Positions 8,129 through 15,523 of a stretch of 20,766 nucleotides of DNA are shown here, in pieces. The notes beneath the pieces are model-generated. The model searched no databases, was not told the origin of the DNA, and worked only from the letters and a program-made list of their open reading frames with translations. The stretch is taken from the NCBI GenBank assembly GCA_025997955.1, contig BNVH01000069.1, positions 1 to 20,766 of the forward strand, in the 5' to 3' direction. Position numbers and translations under genes: made by a program. This DNA comes from Synergistales bacterium. Its GTDB lineage: Bacteria > Synergistota > Synergistia > Synergistales > Aminobacteriaceae. How positions within the stretch are numbered: the first letter of the stretch is position 1; the number at the start of each line of letters is the position of its first letter.

Positions 8129-8865
8129 TTGTGTGGAAAGAAAGGCTTGGAGCCGGATATTCTGCGTCAATGCCTGAACGATTACGGCAAGGATATCGCA
8201 GGCTTGTTGGCAGAGAAACAGATTTGTCTTGACGGGAAGAAATTGCGGGGCGTTTCACCGACCAGCCGGGGCAACCAGGGCTTGTATATAGTAAATGCCT
8301 GGGTGGCTGAAAACCGTCTTTGCATCGGACAGAAAAAAGTGGAAGACAAAAGCAATGAAATTACCGCCATACCTTCTTTGCTTGATGAGATAGACATCGA
8401 AGATGCTGTAGTTAGCATAGATGCCATTGGCTGTCAACGGTCAATAGCCCAACAAATTACAGCTAAAAAAGGACATTACCTGCTGTCGTTGAAAGAGAAT
8501 CAGGGCAGTTTGTATGAAGATACCCTTTACGGTTTCCGGACGAACCGCCCCCTGAGTGTATCTGAAGAATGGGAATACACTCACGGACGATATGAAACTC
8601 GTAAATGCAGCATTCTCAACGCCACAGAAGTGTTATTAAAAGAACAGTTGGAACAATGGGCTGGTATCCAAACCTTAGTTTGGATGTAACCTTCCGTGCA
8701 GATAATTGCCGGGCAAGGAAAGGATATGCGGCTGAAAATCTTGCTACGTTGAGAAAACTCGCCCTGCAAATCATTCATGACCAACACGATAAGCTCTCTC
8801 TTAAAAAGAGAAGGCTCAAAGCTGCTTATGATATGAATTATTTAAAACAACTACTCAGCCCTTAA
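8129..8865 (+). pseudogene. ISAs1-family (H-repeat type) transposase remnant
   Basis: The first open part (8129-8689) aligns from memory with the middle of YhhI/ISAs1 transposases: LDGKKLRG carries the first catalytic Asp, then KVEDKSNEITAIP, then the second Asp in SIDAIGCQ, then GHYLLSLKENQG. It runs up to GIQTLVWM, the strand before the C-terminal domain. The rest continues in another frame from about base 8677 as SLDVTFRADNC, RKGYAAENLATLRKLAL and YLKQLLSP, ending with TAA at 8863-8865. The segment that normally joins these parts, including the HWxxEN block with the third catalytic acid, is missing. The N-terminal ~100 residues with the GIPSHDTF-like motif are also absent. The protein cannot be an active transposase. 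I found no convincing terminal inverted repeats. Confidence 0.85.
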
Positions 8866-8885
8866 TTTTCGTGCGTTTGCCCTGT

Positions 8886-9048
8886 TCAATTACCAATCAC
8901 GCTATTCAAATTCATTCTTACCAAATTATAAAACAGCAAATCGTTGAACGGTCGGTTGTCATCGACCGGGATAAGCAGGTGCGAGCACTATTCTGCCCTT
9001 GCCGTAGTCTATGGTTCCGATAAGCACCTGTGTTGATAACTTTCGAAA
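8886..9048 (-). pseudogene. frameshifted 3' scrap of an unidentified gene
   Basis: On the minus strand, reading from 9048, the frame gives LIGTIDYGKGRIVLAPAYP. A one-base shift near 8964 then continues as VDDNRPFNDLLFYNLVRM and LNSVIGN, with the stop at 8886-8888. The two pieces read as one protein end joined by a +1 frameshift, and an in-frame stop (9049-9051) precedes them. The sequence resembles C-terminal ends of large secreted enzymes, but I cannot name the family. It sits just downstream of, and on the same strand as, the rhamnosidase gene, so it may be a former operon partner cut down by the IS event. Confidence 0.4.
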
Positions 9049-9109
9049 CTATTGTCTATGTTTGCTATTATTGACACGTGCATTGATTTTTCAAAGTGTA
9101 AATATACAA

Positions 9110-11356
9110 TTATTTTTCAATTACAAACCAATGCTTTCCCGAGCCGATTGCTACTTTGACGAAATCGCCTTCCACCGTTCCTTTCTGCGAAATGTTGTCC
9201 ACCGTCAGGCGGTACTTTGTCGATAGTTTGGGCAGCCATACTTCGGCGGTGCTGTTGGCGGGAATTTCCACGTTCAAGACAAATCGTTCGCCGATTTGGT
9301 TGTTGAAAGCGACATAAATGTCGCCCCGAATGGATGGTACTTTGATTTCCGCCTGCCGCAAATCGGACGGTTGGGGTTTGATGCGGATTTTCTTGAATCC
9401 GGGTTCGATGGGTTCAATGCCCATCAGTTTGCGGGCGATGATGTTGCCGGCGGCAGCGCCCCAGATGTGATTCCAATCCTGATTGGGTTTGTATTTGTTG
9501 TCCCATGCCTCCAATGAGATAGTGGAACCTATGCGAATCATGTTGTACCAACTTCGCTCATCGGTTGATGACAATAACTGCAGTCCGTAAGCGGCATCGT
9601 TGGCATTGTAAACGGCATCCAGCAAGTTTTGCGAAGTATATACGCTTCCCGCCATGCCGCGACTGCGGACAAAATCCATCACTTTTTGTTTATTTTTTTC
9701 CGGCACAATATCGAACGACAAGGGATAGATATTGGCGTGAAGCGAATTGTGGTCGGTACCAATTCCGTCGCGATAAAGTCCCGTTTGGGGGTCGAGTAAC
9801 AACTTGTTTATTTGGGTTTTCACCCGTCCGGCATCTTTGGATAATTGCGCCTGTTCGTCTGTTTTTCCCAAAGCGCCGGCGATGGCGCTCATCCATTTCA
9901 GCGATTGATAATGATAGGCATTGACAACGGTGTTGTAATCGGTGAAAACAAACCCGTCTGTTTCAGAAGTCGGCCAATCGACAATATCGCGAAAGTTTGT
10001 GCCCTTGAAATGAATCGTTTTCAAAAACGTCGGCGTCAACTTGCCCGTTCGCGTACTGATAAGTCCGTTCGTTTCGGTCAATTCCGCCAACGTTTTCAAT
10101 TTCCACTCTTCATAATATTTTTGCAAAGACGCCGGATTGCCGGTATGCAGATAGTCCGCCCAAATCATCAACACTTCCTGCAAAACCCATTCGGTAGGCC
10201 ATGTGGGGGCATAAATCAGATATTCAAGGCTGTAACGGGTAAATTCATAATTCCGGTCAACAGCATAACGGGTTGGCTGACCGACAATTATATCTCCTTC
10301 ATAAGGAATGCGTTCGCGGTCGCCATCTACGAATATGCCCAAAAAGGAAAGCGCTTTTACGGAATATTTGCAGAGTTCCCAAACCTGATTCAGTACCGTA
10401 TCCGACGAATGAAACATCGCAGCCGTTTCATCGAAAGGGTAATGTACCGTTTGCCGCACAATTTGTTGCGGACGCAAGTCGGCAGCATAATTTTCCAACT
10501 CGCAGTAGCGGAAGGGCAGCACTTCGCCGGTGTAGTCCGGCATCAGGATGGGCTTTACATTGCTCTCGTTGGCGTGGGTGTCGGTATTTCTTTTATCCGG
10601 TCGTATTTTCAGCGTATAGGTATGTGTACCGCTCATCAACGGCAGTTTATATTCGGCATAGCGGATAGTAGCGCCGGGATGTCGGTCAACTTGTCCGCCT
10701 TTCGCACATTCACCCAAACGGATAACAACAGTATCGGTATCCAAGGCGGAGGTGAGCGTCAGTTTCAGCCGTCCGAATGAAGCCTTGCCGAAGTCGATGA
10801 ACGAATGTCCTTCCTTCAAAGGTTTGATGGCCACCGGAAATTCATCGCTGACTTGCAGAGGATAACGGGCTGTCATGCCGTCCAACGTTTTTGCGGTGAT
10901 AAAACTTTTTATTGGCGAAAATTTGCTTTCTTCGTCGTGATTGTTCCATGTTTTGACTTTCCAATAATAGATGGTTGAAGGCTGCAAAGCTTTCCCGCCG
11001 TAAAGCACAGCAACAGAATGAGCGCTTTCCATTCGTCCGCTGTCCCACATATCGGCTTCATTTTTGTCGAGCAATTCTTTCGACGAAGCAAGCAAAATCC
11101 GGTATGCCGTTTGCATTGTATTCGGCTTGTCGCTGTTGACCACCCAACCTAAGTAAGGCTTCGGATTTCGTATTTCTGCCAACTGATAGCGCTCAATCAG
11201 CGTTCCAATCTCCGGCAAGAAAACATTCGCCGGATAGCCGTCTAAGAAAACGCGGTCGGTATGTTCCAATAAATCGGTCGTTAGTCGGCTGGGGGATTGC
11301 GCATGGCAAACTCCGATTGTCATCCAGAATAATAAAAGTAGAAAACGATGATGCAT
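9110..11356 (-). CDS. exported alpha-L-rhamnosidase-like glycoside hydrolase (GH78 type)
   Basis: The protein has 748 residues. A signal peptide (hydrophobic 4-17, cleavage near CHA-Q20) directs it out of the cytoplasm. An N-terminal beta-sandwich (about 60-160) includes YRILLASS and YYWKVKTWN, typical of the Bac_rhamnosid_N region. A second beta domain spans about 180-300. The (alpha/alpha)6 catalytic barrel runs to about 640, with DGDRERIPYEGD at 344-355 as the counterpart of the acidic catalytic motif, then SLEAWDN (614-620) and WNHIWGA (628-634). The C-terminal beta domain covers 650-748. The predicted role is removal of terminal rhamnose from plant or bacterial glycans in the periplasm. 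No SusC/SusD genes are adjacent within the window, though a possible gene scrap follows downstream. The promoter lies at 11379-11409. Confidence 0.85.
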   Translation of the reverse strand: MHHRFLLLLFWMTIGVCHAQSPSRLTTDLLEHTDRVFLDGYPANVFLPEIGTLIERYQLAEIRNPKPYLGWVVNSDKPNTMQTAYRILLASSKELLDKNEADMWDSGRMESAHSVAVLYGGKALQPSTIYYWKVKTWNNHDEESKFSPIKSFITAKTLDGMTARYPLQVSDEFPVAIKPLKEGHSFIDFGKASFGRLKLTLTSALDTDTVVIRLGECAKGGQVDRHPGATIRYAEYKLPLMSGTHTYTLKIRPDKRNTDTHANESNVKPILMPDYTGEVLPFRYCELENYAADLRPQQIVRQTVHYPFDETAAMFHSSDTVLNQVWELCKYSVKALSFLGIFVDGDRERIPYEGDIIVGQPTRYAVDRNYEFTRYSLEYLIYAPTWPTEWVLQEVLMIWADYLHTGNPASLQKYYEEWKLKTLAELTETNGLISTRTGKLTPTFLKTIHFKGTNFRDIVDWPTSETDGFVFTDYNTVVNAYHYQSLKWMSAIAGALGKTDEQAQLSKDAGRVKTQINKLLLDPQTGLYRDGIGTDHNSLHANIYPLSFDIVPEKNKQKVMDFVRSRGMAGSVYTSQNLLDAVYNANDAAYGLQLLSSTDERSWYNMIRIGSTISLEAWDNKYKPNQDWNHIWGAAAGNIIARKLMGIEPIEPGFKKIRIKPQPSDLRQAEIKVPSIRGDIYVAFNNQIGERFVLNVEIPANSTAEVWLPKLSTKYRLTVDNISQKGTVEGDFVKVAIGSGKHWFVIEK

Positions 11357-11378
11357 AATGAAAGTATATTATTTTATG

Positions 11379-11409
11379 CAAATGTATTATTTTTGCCGGA
11401 AATAACCAA
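11379..11409 (-). promoter_or_regulatory. promoter of the rhamnosidase gene
   Basis: On the minus strand TACATTTG (11379-11386) matches the -7 consensus TAnnTTTG. TTG at 11407-11409 lies 20 bases upstream as the -33 element. The start codon is about 23 bases downstream of the -7 box. Confidence 0.6.
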
Positions 11410-11430
11410 TTAAATTTGAAATTAAATAAT

Positions 11431-11438
11431 TACCTTTG
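11431..11438 (+). promoter_or_regulatory. -7 promoter element of the C1 peptidase-nadC unit
   Basis: TACCTTTG is a perfect TAnnTTTG match 32 bases upstream of the ATG at 11471. A TTTG exists at 11415-11418 but the spacing (12 bases) is shorter than usual. The site is back to back with the divergent rhamnosidase promoter, about 45 bases apart. Confidence 0.5.
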
Positions 11439-11470
11439 CCAAAAATTTAATCTTTAAAAATATTTTCGAT

Positions 11471-12658
11471 ATGAATGTGAAAAATTTGTACGTTTCGTTG
11501 TTCATTTTATTGAATTTCGGTTTTTCCTCTTATGCTCAGGAAACAGAAGGATTTCAGTTTACTACCATTAAAGAAATCTCGATTACTTCCATCAAAAATC
11601 AGGCAAGTTCGGGGACTTGTTGGTCATTTTCGGGTTTGGGCTTTATAGAAGCCGAATTGTTGCGCATGGGAAAAGGCGAGTACGATTTATCGGAAATGTT
11701 TGTTGTTCACAAGAATTATACCGATAAAGCCATCAAATATGTTCGTTTGCATGGAGAAGGCAATTTTGGCGGCGGCGGTTCGTTTGCCGATGTTTTGGAC
11801 TGTATCAAAGATTACGGAATTGTTCCTAATGATGTATTGCCCGGCTTGAATTATGGAGAAACTTCGCACAAACATGGAGAATTAGACAATTTTTTGAAAG
11901 CATATATTGAGGCGGTTGTCAAAAATCCGAACAAAAAACTATCGCCGGCATGGTTTCGGGGATATGTGGGTATTGTGAACGCTTATTTGGGCGAATGTCC
12001 CGAAACTTTTACATACAAAGGCAAAGAATATTCTCCCAAGAGTTTTGCCCAATCTTTAGACTTGAATATGGATGATTATGTTTCCGTCACTTCTTTTACA
12101 CATCACCCGTTTTACACGGAATTTCCGGTCGAAGTTCCCGACAATTGGCGTTGGGCTAATTCTTATAATCTACCTTTAGACGAAATGATGCAAGTTATCG
12201 ACAACGCCATTGATAACGGATATACAATTGCTTGGGCTTCGGATGTAAGCGAAAAAGGTTTCAACAGAAAAGGAATTGCCGTGATTCCGGATGCCGAATC
12301 AAAAGAAGGCCCCGGTTCCGACCAGGCGCATTGGTTGGGCCTTTCTCAAAAAGAAAGAAACAATTTGGTTGATAGCCTGAAATCTCCGGTTCCGGAAAAA
12401 AAGATTACACAAGAATTGCGTCAAGAAGGTTTTAACAATTACGAAACCGGTGATGACCATGGTATGGTGATTTATGGAACAGCCAAAGACCAATATGGTA
12501 GCAAATATTATTTGGTGAAAAACTCATGGGGAACAGGCGGCGAAAACAAAGGTATCTGGCATGCTTCGGTTCCTTTTGTATCATATAAAACCATTTCCTT
12601 GGTAGTGCATAAAGACGCTGTGCCGAAAGATGTCAAGAAAAAATTGAATATTAAATAA
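11471..12658 (+). CDS. exported C1 family (bleomycin hydrolase-like) cysteine peptidase
   Basis: The protein has 395 residues. A signal peptide (1-22, ending SSYAQ) suggests export to the periplasm. Catalytic residues are clear: QASSGTCWSFS with Gln44 and nucleophile Cys50, DDHGMVIYG with His330, and VKNSWG with Asn351. The long insertion between Cys and His, together with YDLSEMFVV after the Cys helix, is typical of C1B aminopeptidase C/bleomycin hydrolase proteins of Bacteroidetes. The expected activity is amino- or endopeptidase action on small peptides. Secretion differs from the cytosolic aminopeptidase C of Firmicutes, so a nutritional or envelope role is inferred. It is followed by nadC after 15 bases on the same strand, suggesting one transcript. 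Confidence 0.88.
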   Translation: MNVKNLYVSLFILLNFGFSSYAQETEGFQFTTIKEISITSIKNQASSGTCWSFSGLGFIEAELLRMGKGEYDLSEMFVVHKNYTDKAIKYVRLHGEGNFGGGGSFADVLDCIKDYGIVPNDVLPGLNYGETSHKHGELDNFLKAYIEAVVKNPNKKLSPAWFRGYVGIVNAYLGECPETFTYKGKEYSPKSFAQSLDLNMDDYVSVTSFTHHPFYTEFPVEVPDNWRWANSYNLPLDEMMQVIDNAIDNGYTIAWASDVSEKGFNRKGIAVIPDAESKEGPGSDQAHWLGLSQKERNNLVDSLKSPVPEKKITQELRQEGFNNYETGDDHGMVIYGTAKDQYGSKYYLVKNSWGTGGENKGIWHASVPFVSYKTISLVVHKDAVPKDVKKKLNIK

Positions 12659-12673
12659 AAAGGCATTGGCGAG

Positions 12674-13543
12674 ATGGCATTTAGCAACGAACAATTAATC
12701 GACGAACTAATTCAATTATCTTTTGCGGAAGATATTGGCGACGGCGACCACACAACGCTGAGTACGATTCCCGAATCTGCAATCGGAAAAATACAATTAA
12801 TCATCAAAGAAGACGGTGTATTGGCCGGCGTGGAAATAGCCGAAAAGATTTTCCACGCTTTCGATGCGGATTTGAAAATAGTGGTTTTTATCCGCGACGG
12901 ATCAGAAGTTAAATACGGCGATATCGCGTTTACGGTGGAAGGAAAAGTACAGTCTTTGCTGCAAACAGAGCGCTTGGTTTTGAATGTCATGCAACGAATG
13001 AGCGGAATTACCACCACCACCCGAAAATATGTGAAAAAATTGGAAGGCACTCAAACGCGGGTTTTGGACACGCGGAAAACAACGCCGGGCATGAGACTTC
13101 TCGAAAAGGAAGCCGTAAGAATCGGAGGAGGCGTCAATCACCGAATCGGTTTGTTCGATATGATTCTTTTGAAGGACAACCACGTCGATTTTGCCGGAGG
13201 TATCGCAAATGCCATCAATCGTGCCAAGACTTATTTAAAGGAAAACGGAAAAAACTTGGCCATAGAAATTGAAGTTCGCAACTTCGACGAATTAAACGAG
13301 GCGTTGGCAATAGGCGGAATAGACCGCATCATGTTGGATAATTTCAATATCGACAATACCCGAAAAGCCGTAGAAATAGTCAACGGCAGATATGAATTGG
13401 AATCCTCCGGCGGCATCACCTTTGATACTCTCCGCCAATATGCGGAAACGGGCGTGAACTATATTTCTGTGGGAGCTTTGACACATTCGGTTAAAAGCCT
13501 TGATATGAGTTTGAAATCGGTTAAAAACAATGATAAAAAGTAG
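12674..13543 (+). CDS. nadC: nicotinate-nucleotide pyrophosphorylase (carboxylating)
   Basis: The protein has 289 residues, the normal length. It makes nicotinate mononucleotide from quinolinate and PRPP, releasing CO2 and pyrophosphate, in de novo NAD synthesis in the cytoplasm. Family motifs are complete: EDIGDGDHTT at 19-28, the ERLVLNVMQRMSGI block (99-112), LDTRKTTPG (131-139) with the PRPP/quinolinate-binding Arg and Lys, GGGVNHR (151-157), LLKDNH (165-170), EIEVRN (198-203), LDNF (221-224) and SSGGI (244-248). It lies 15 bases after the peptidase gene and is probably expressed from the promoter at 11431. No nadA or nadB is in the window. No terminator hairpin was found directly after it. 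Confidence 0.97.
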   Translation: MAFSNEQLIDELIQLSFAEDIGDGDHTTLSTIPESAIGKIQLIIKEDGVLAGVEIAEKIFHAFDADLKIVVFIRDGSEVKYGDIAFTVEGKVQSLLQTERLVLNVMQRMSGITTTTRKYVKKLEGTQTRVLDTRKTTPGMRLLEKEAVRIGGGVNHRIGLFDMILLKDNHVDFAGGIANAINRAKTYLKENGKNLAIEIEVRNFDELNEALAIGGIDRIMLDNFNIDNTRKAVEIVNGRYELESSGGITFDTLRQYAETGVNYISVGALTHSVKSLDMSLKSVKNNDKK

Positions 13544-13582
13544 CGTAAATAGCACCGCAATAAAAAAAATTGTTAAATTTAT

Positions 13583-13755
13583 TTAGAATTGTACCATACT
13601 TAATTGTTTCCCAATATCATGAATGGCAAAATTCAATGTTTCGATATCTTCCGAAGAAAACTTTGCCGTTTTTCCATTTACGCGATTTCCATTCATTCGT
13701 TGATAAAACCAGTTTGGACTTCATCAATAGCGTCAAACACCCACTTTTTGTCGTC
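13583..13755 (-). pseudogene. short frameshifted remnant of an unidentified gene
   Basis: The minus strand reads KKWVFDAIDEVQTGFINE (down to about 13699). It then continues in a neighbouring frame from 13696 as a 37-codon piece: MNGNRVNGKTAKFSSEDIE, then TLNFAIHDIGKQLSMVQF, with a stop at 13583-13585. The protein-like composition of both pieces and their abutting ends suggest a degraded gene end, possibly of a mobile element. I do not recognise a family. It abuts the IS30 remnant on the other strand. Confidence 0.3.
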
Positions 13756-13762
13756 GTTCGAC

Positions 13763-13997
13763 ATGGAAAAAGATGTCAGAGAGAAGATCACCATAGACCA
13801 ATGGTCTCCGCAACAGATTTGCGGAGAGGCTAAATTAAAGGGTTTAAGTATGGTTTCGCATGAGCGTATTTATCAGTTCATTCGCAAGGATAAAGCAAAT
13901 GGGAGCCGATTTTGATCTATACTGTAATGATTTTATCAGATTGGTACAGAATAAAATAAATAGAAGGCCCAGAAAAAAATTGCTTTTCGCCCTCTAA
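13763..13997 (+). pseudogene. IS30-family transposase remnant, catalytic core deleted
   Basis: The first piece (13763-13915) carries the IS30 N-terminal HTH: ITIDQWSPQQICGEAKL, then SHERIYQFIRKDKANGS. From about 13908, in a different frame, DFDLYCNDFIRLVQNKINRR then PRKKLLFAL follows, which is the IS30 C-terminal end with its conserved N-x-RPRK motif. About 190 residues that normally lie between them, holding all three DDE residues, are gone, so the element is dead. A few more degraded codons (FYASLF) may continue to about 14020. Its end lies less than 80 bases upstream of the trp promoter. Confidence 0.8.
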
Positions 13998-14074
13998 AAT
14001 TTTTTACGCATCTTTGTTCTGAGTTTGTCGCTGTTAGAACTTGAATCCGCCCCATCCATAAAAAAACACTTTTT

Positions 14075-14106
14075 TTTGCATATTAAAAAAAATATCAATA
14101 TCTTTG
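14075..14106 (+). promoter_or_regulatory. promoter of the trp operon
   Basis: TTTG at 14075-14078 and TATCTTTG at 14099-14106 are spaced by 20 bases, an exact Bacteroidetes -33/-7 promoter. Transcription should start near 14112-14115, giving a leader RNA of about 150 bases up to the attenuator. Confidence 0.75.
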
Positions 14107-14137
14107 TCGTCGAATTATCTATAATAATAACAAAAAA

Positions 14138-14191
14138 ATGGCAAATTTATTGAACGCATATTGGTGGCGCTTGTTCTTTTCCAAAGAGTGA
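14138..14191 (+). CDS. trpL: trp operon leader peptide with tandem Trp codons
   Basis: This 17-codon frame reads MANLLNAYWWRLFFSKE and stops with TGA at 14189-14191. Two adjacent Trp codons (TGG TGG, 14162-14167) sit in the middle, as in classical trp leader peptides. The ATG follows an A-rich stretch (ATAATAATAACAAAAAA) typical of Bacteroidetes translation starts. It lies about 25 bases after the predicted transcription start and 40 bases before a strong intrinsic terminator, directly upstream of trpB. The peptide is expected to act only as a sensor: ribosomes stall on the Trp codons when charged tRNA-Trp is scarce and reach the stop codon when it is plentiful. The peptide-sensor role is inferred from this layout. 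Confidence 0.8.
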   Translation: MANLLNAYWWRLFFSKE

Positions 14192-14252
14192 GTTGAATCT
14201 TGTTGCTAATAATAAATAAAAAAATAAAGCAAAAAGGTCTGTTGTAACTCAC
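14188..14252 (+). promoter_or_regulatory. candidate antiterminator pairing of the trp attenuator
   Basis: GTGAGTT (14188-14194), which contains the leader stop codon, is exactly complementary to AACTCAC (14246-14252), the loop and first 3'-arm bases of the terminator. A G-U pair (14195 with 14245) extends it. A ribosome at the stop codon would cover this segment; one stalled at the Trp codons would leave it free. A second option is TGTTG (14201-14205) with CAACA (14252-14256). Pairing is seen; function is inferred. Confidence 0.4.
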
Positions 14253-14267
14253 AACAGACCTTTTTTT
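14231..14267 (+). terminator. intrinsic terminator (trp attenuator)
   Basis: A perfect 15-bp stem (14231-14245 with 14251-14265) closes a 5-base loop, AACTC. The core GGTCTGTTGT/ACAACAGACC is flanked by an A-run and a T-run of seven. It ends 34 bases upstream of the trpB start, between leader peptide and structural genes, which marks it as an attenuator rather than an end-of-gene terminator. Confidence 0.88.
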
Positions 14268-14301
14268 AATGGTATAACAAAAACAACAGAAAATAAACAA
14301 T

Positions 14302-15489
14302 ATGAACAATTATTATGTGAACGACGAAGGTTACTACGGAGAATTTGGGGGCGCCTACATTCCCGAAATCCTCTATTCCAACGTGGAATCCTTGCGCAAA
14401 GCGTACAAGGGAATCCTCAACGACCCCGAATTTCAGCAAGAATTTCATACCCTGCTGACCGATTATGTCGGCCGCCCTACCCCACTCTACCTCGCCAAAC
14501 GCCTGTCCGAAAAATACGGCTGCCGGATTTATCTGAAACGCGAAGATTTGAATCATACCGGCGCACACAAAATCAACAACACTATCGGACAAATTCTGCT
14601 GGCGCGCCGAATGGGCAAAACCCGCATCATCGCCGAAACAGGCGCCGGTCAACATGGCGTAGCTACCGCAACAGTTTGCGCCTTGATGAACATGGAATGT
14701 GTGGTCTATATGGGAAAAACCGACGTGGAACGCCAAAAGTTGAATGTCCAGAAAATGGAAATGCTGGGCGCCACAGTTACTCCGGTAACCAGCGGAAACA
14801 TGACGTTGAAAGACGCCACCAACGAAGCCATCCGCGACTGGTGCTGCAATCCGGCCAATACACATTATATAATAGGTTCAACCGTTGGACCACATCCTTA
14901 TCCCGATATGGTTGCCCGTTTGCAATCGGTTATCAGCAAGGAAATTAAAAAACAATTGCAGGAAAAAGAAGGCAGAGATTATCCCGATTATTTGGTAGCT
15001 TGTGTAGGCGGCGGAAGCAATGCAGGAGGTACTATTTACGAATATCTGAACGACTTGCGCGTGAAAATCGTCTTGGCGGAAGCAGCAGGAAAAGGTATTG
15101 ATTCCGGCTTATCGGCAGCTACAATTCAATTGGGAACAGTCGGAATTATTCACGGTTCTAAAACGCTGTTGATGCAAACCGAAGATGGACAAATTGAAGA
15201 ACCCTACTCTATCTCAGCCGGTTTGGACTATCCGGGAATCGGCCCCATGCATGCCAATATGGCGAAACAAGGACGTTCGGAAGTCTTGGCAGTGGACGAT
15301 GACGAAGCGCTTGCTGCCGCGATGGAACTGACTCGCCTCGAAGGAATTATCCCCGCACTCGAATCGGCGCACGCGCTGGGCATATTCGGCAAAAAGCAAT
15401 TCAAACCGGACGACCTTATTGTTTTGTGCCTGTCCGGCAGAGGGGATAAAGATATGGAGACTTATGTTAAATTGAGAATTGAGAATTGA
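14302..15489 (+). CDS. trpB: tryptophan synthase beta chain
   Basis: The protein has 395 residues, the usual length. It joins indole and L-serine to make L-tryptophan with PLP, normally in an alpha2beta2 complex with TrpA. Key motifs: EFGGAYIPE (14-22), KREDLNHTGAHKINN with the PLP lysine Lys90, AETGAGQHG with catalytic Glu112, the phosphate-binding GGGSNAGG (236-243), GLDYPGIGP near the COMM-domain exit, and the C-terminal CLSGRGDKD. It is of the TrpB1 type. It is the first structural gene after the attenuator, as in other Bacteroidetes trp operons. The stop codon lies inside a heptanucleotide repeat (15470-15497), so the last few residues (LRIEN) depend on repeat number. No trpA is in the window. 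Confidence 0.97.
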   Translation: MNNYYVNDEGYYGEFGGAYIPEILYSNVESLRKAYKGILNDPEFQQEFHTLLTDYVGRPTPLYLAKRLSEKYGCRIYLKREDLNHTGAHKINNTIGQILLARRMGKTRIIAETGAGQHGVATATVCALMNMECVVYMGKTDVERQKLNVQKMEMLGATVTPVTSGNMTLKDATNEAIRDWCCNPANTHYIIGSTVGPHPYPDMVARLQSVISKEIKKQLQEKEGRDYPDYLVACVGGGSNAGGTIYEYLNDLRVKIVLAEAAGKGIDSGLSAATIQLGTVGIIHGSKTLLMQTEDGQIEEPYSISAGLDYPGIGPMHANMAKQGRSEVLAVDDDEALAAAMELTRLEGIIPALESAHALGIFGKKQFKPDDLIVLCLSGRGDKDMETYVKLRIEN

Positions 15490-15497
15490 GAATTGAA
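15470..15497 (+). repeat. AATTGAG heptamer repeat over the trpB stop codon
   Basis: There are three perfect tandem copies of AATTGAG (15470-15490) and one imperfect copy (AATTGAA, 15491-15497). The trpB stop TGA (15487-15489) is inside the third copy. A copy change of one unit would shift the frame at the extreme C-terminus only. Confidence 0.85.
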
Positions 15498-15523
15498 AAT
15501 TACGAAAAATAATATTTATAAAC

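Noticed and set aside
7790..8170. Minus-strand open frame of 126 codons opposite the start of the ISAs1 remnant
   Set aside because: Its end overlaps recognisable transposase codons on the + strand and the translation shows no family features.
7801..8885. Similar sequences TTTTTGTGCGTTT (7801) and TTTTCGTGCGTTT (8866) flanking the ISAs1 remnant
   Set aside because: They are in direct, not inverted, orientation and only 16 of 20 bases match, so I do not call them IS ends or target duplications.
8929..9035. GGTCG/CGACC and CAGGTGC/GCACCTG complementary pairs suggesting a structured RNA or attC-like site
   Set aside because: The stems are short, the loops uneven, and the same bases are better explained as the end of a decayed minus-strand gene.
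9845..10780. Long + strand open frame (311 codons) inside the rhamnosidase gene
   Set aside because: It lies antisense to a full-length GH78 gene with signal peptide and motifs; the translation is Arg/Gln-rich with no recognisable domain.
13570..13833. + strand open frame after nadC
   Set aside because: It gives no family-like sequence; the neighbouring + frame holds the IS30 piece and the minus strand has the better protein-like remnant.
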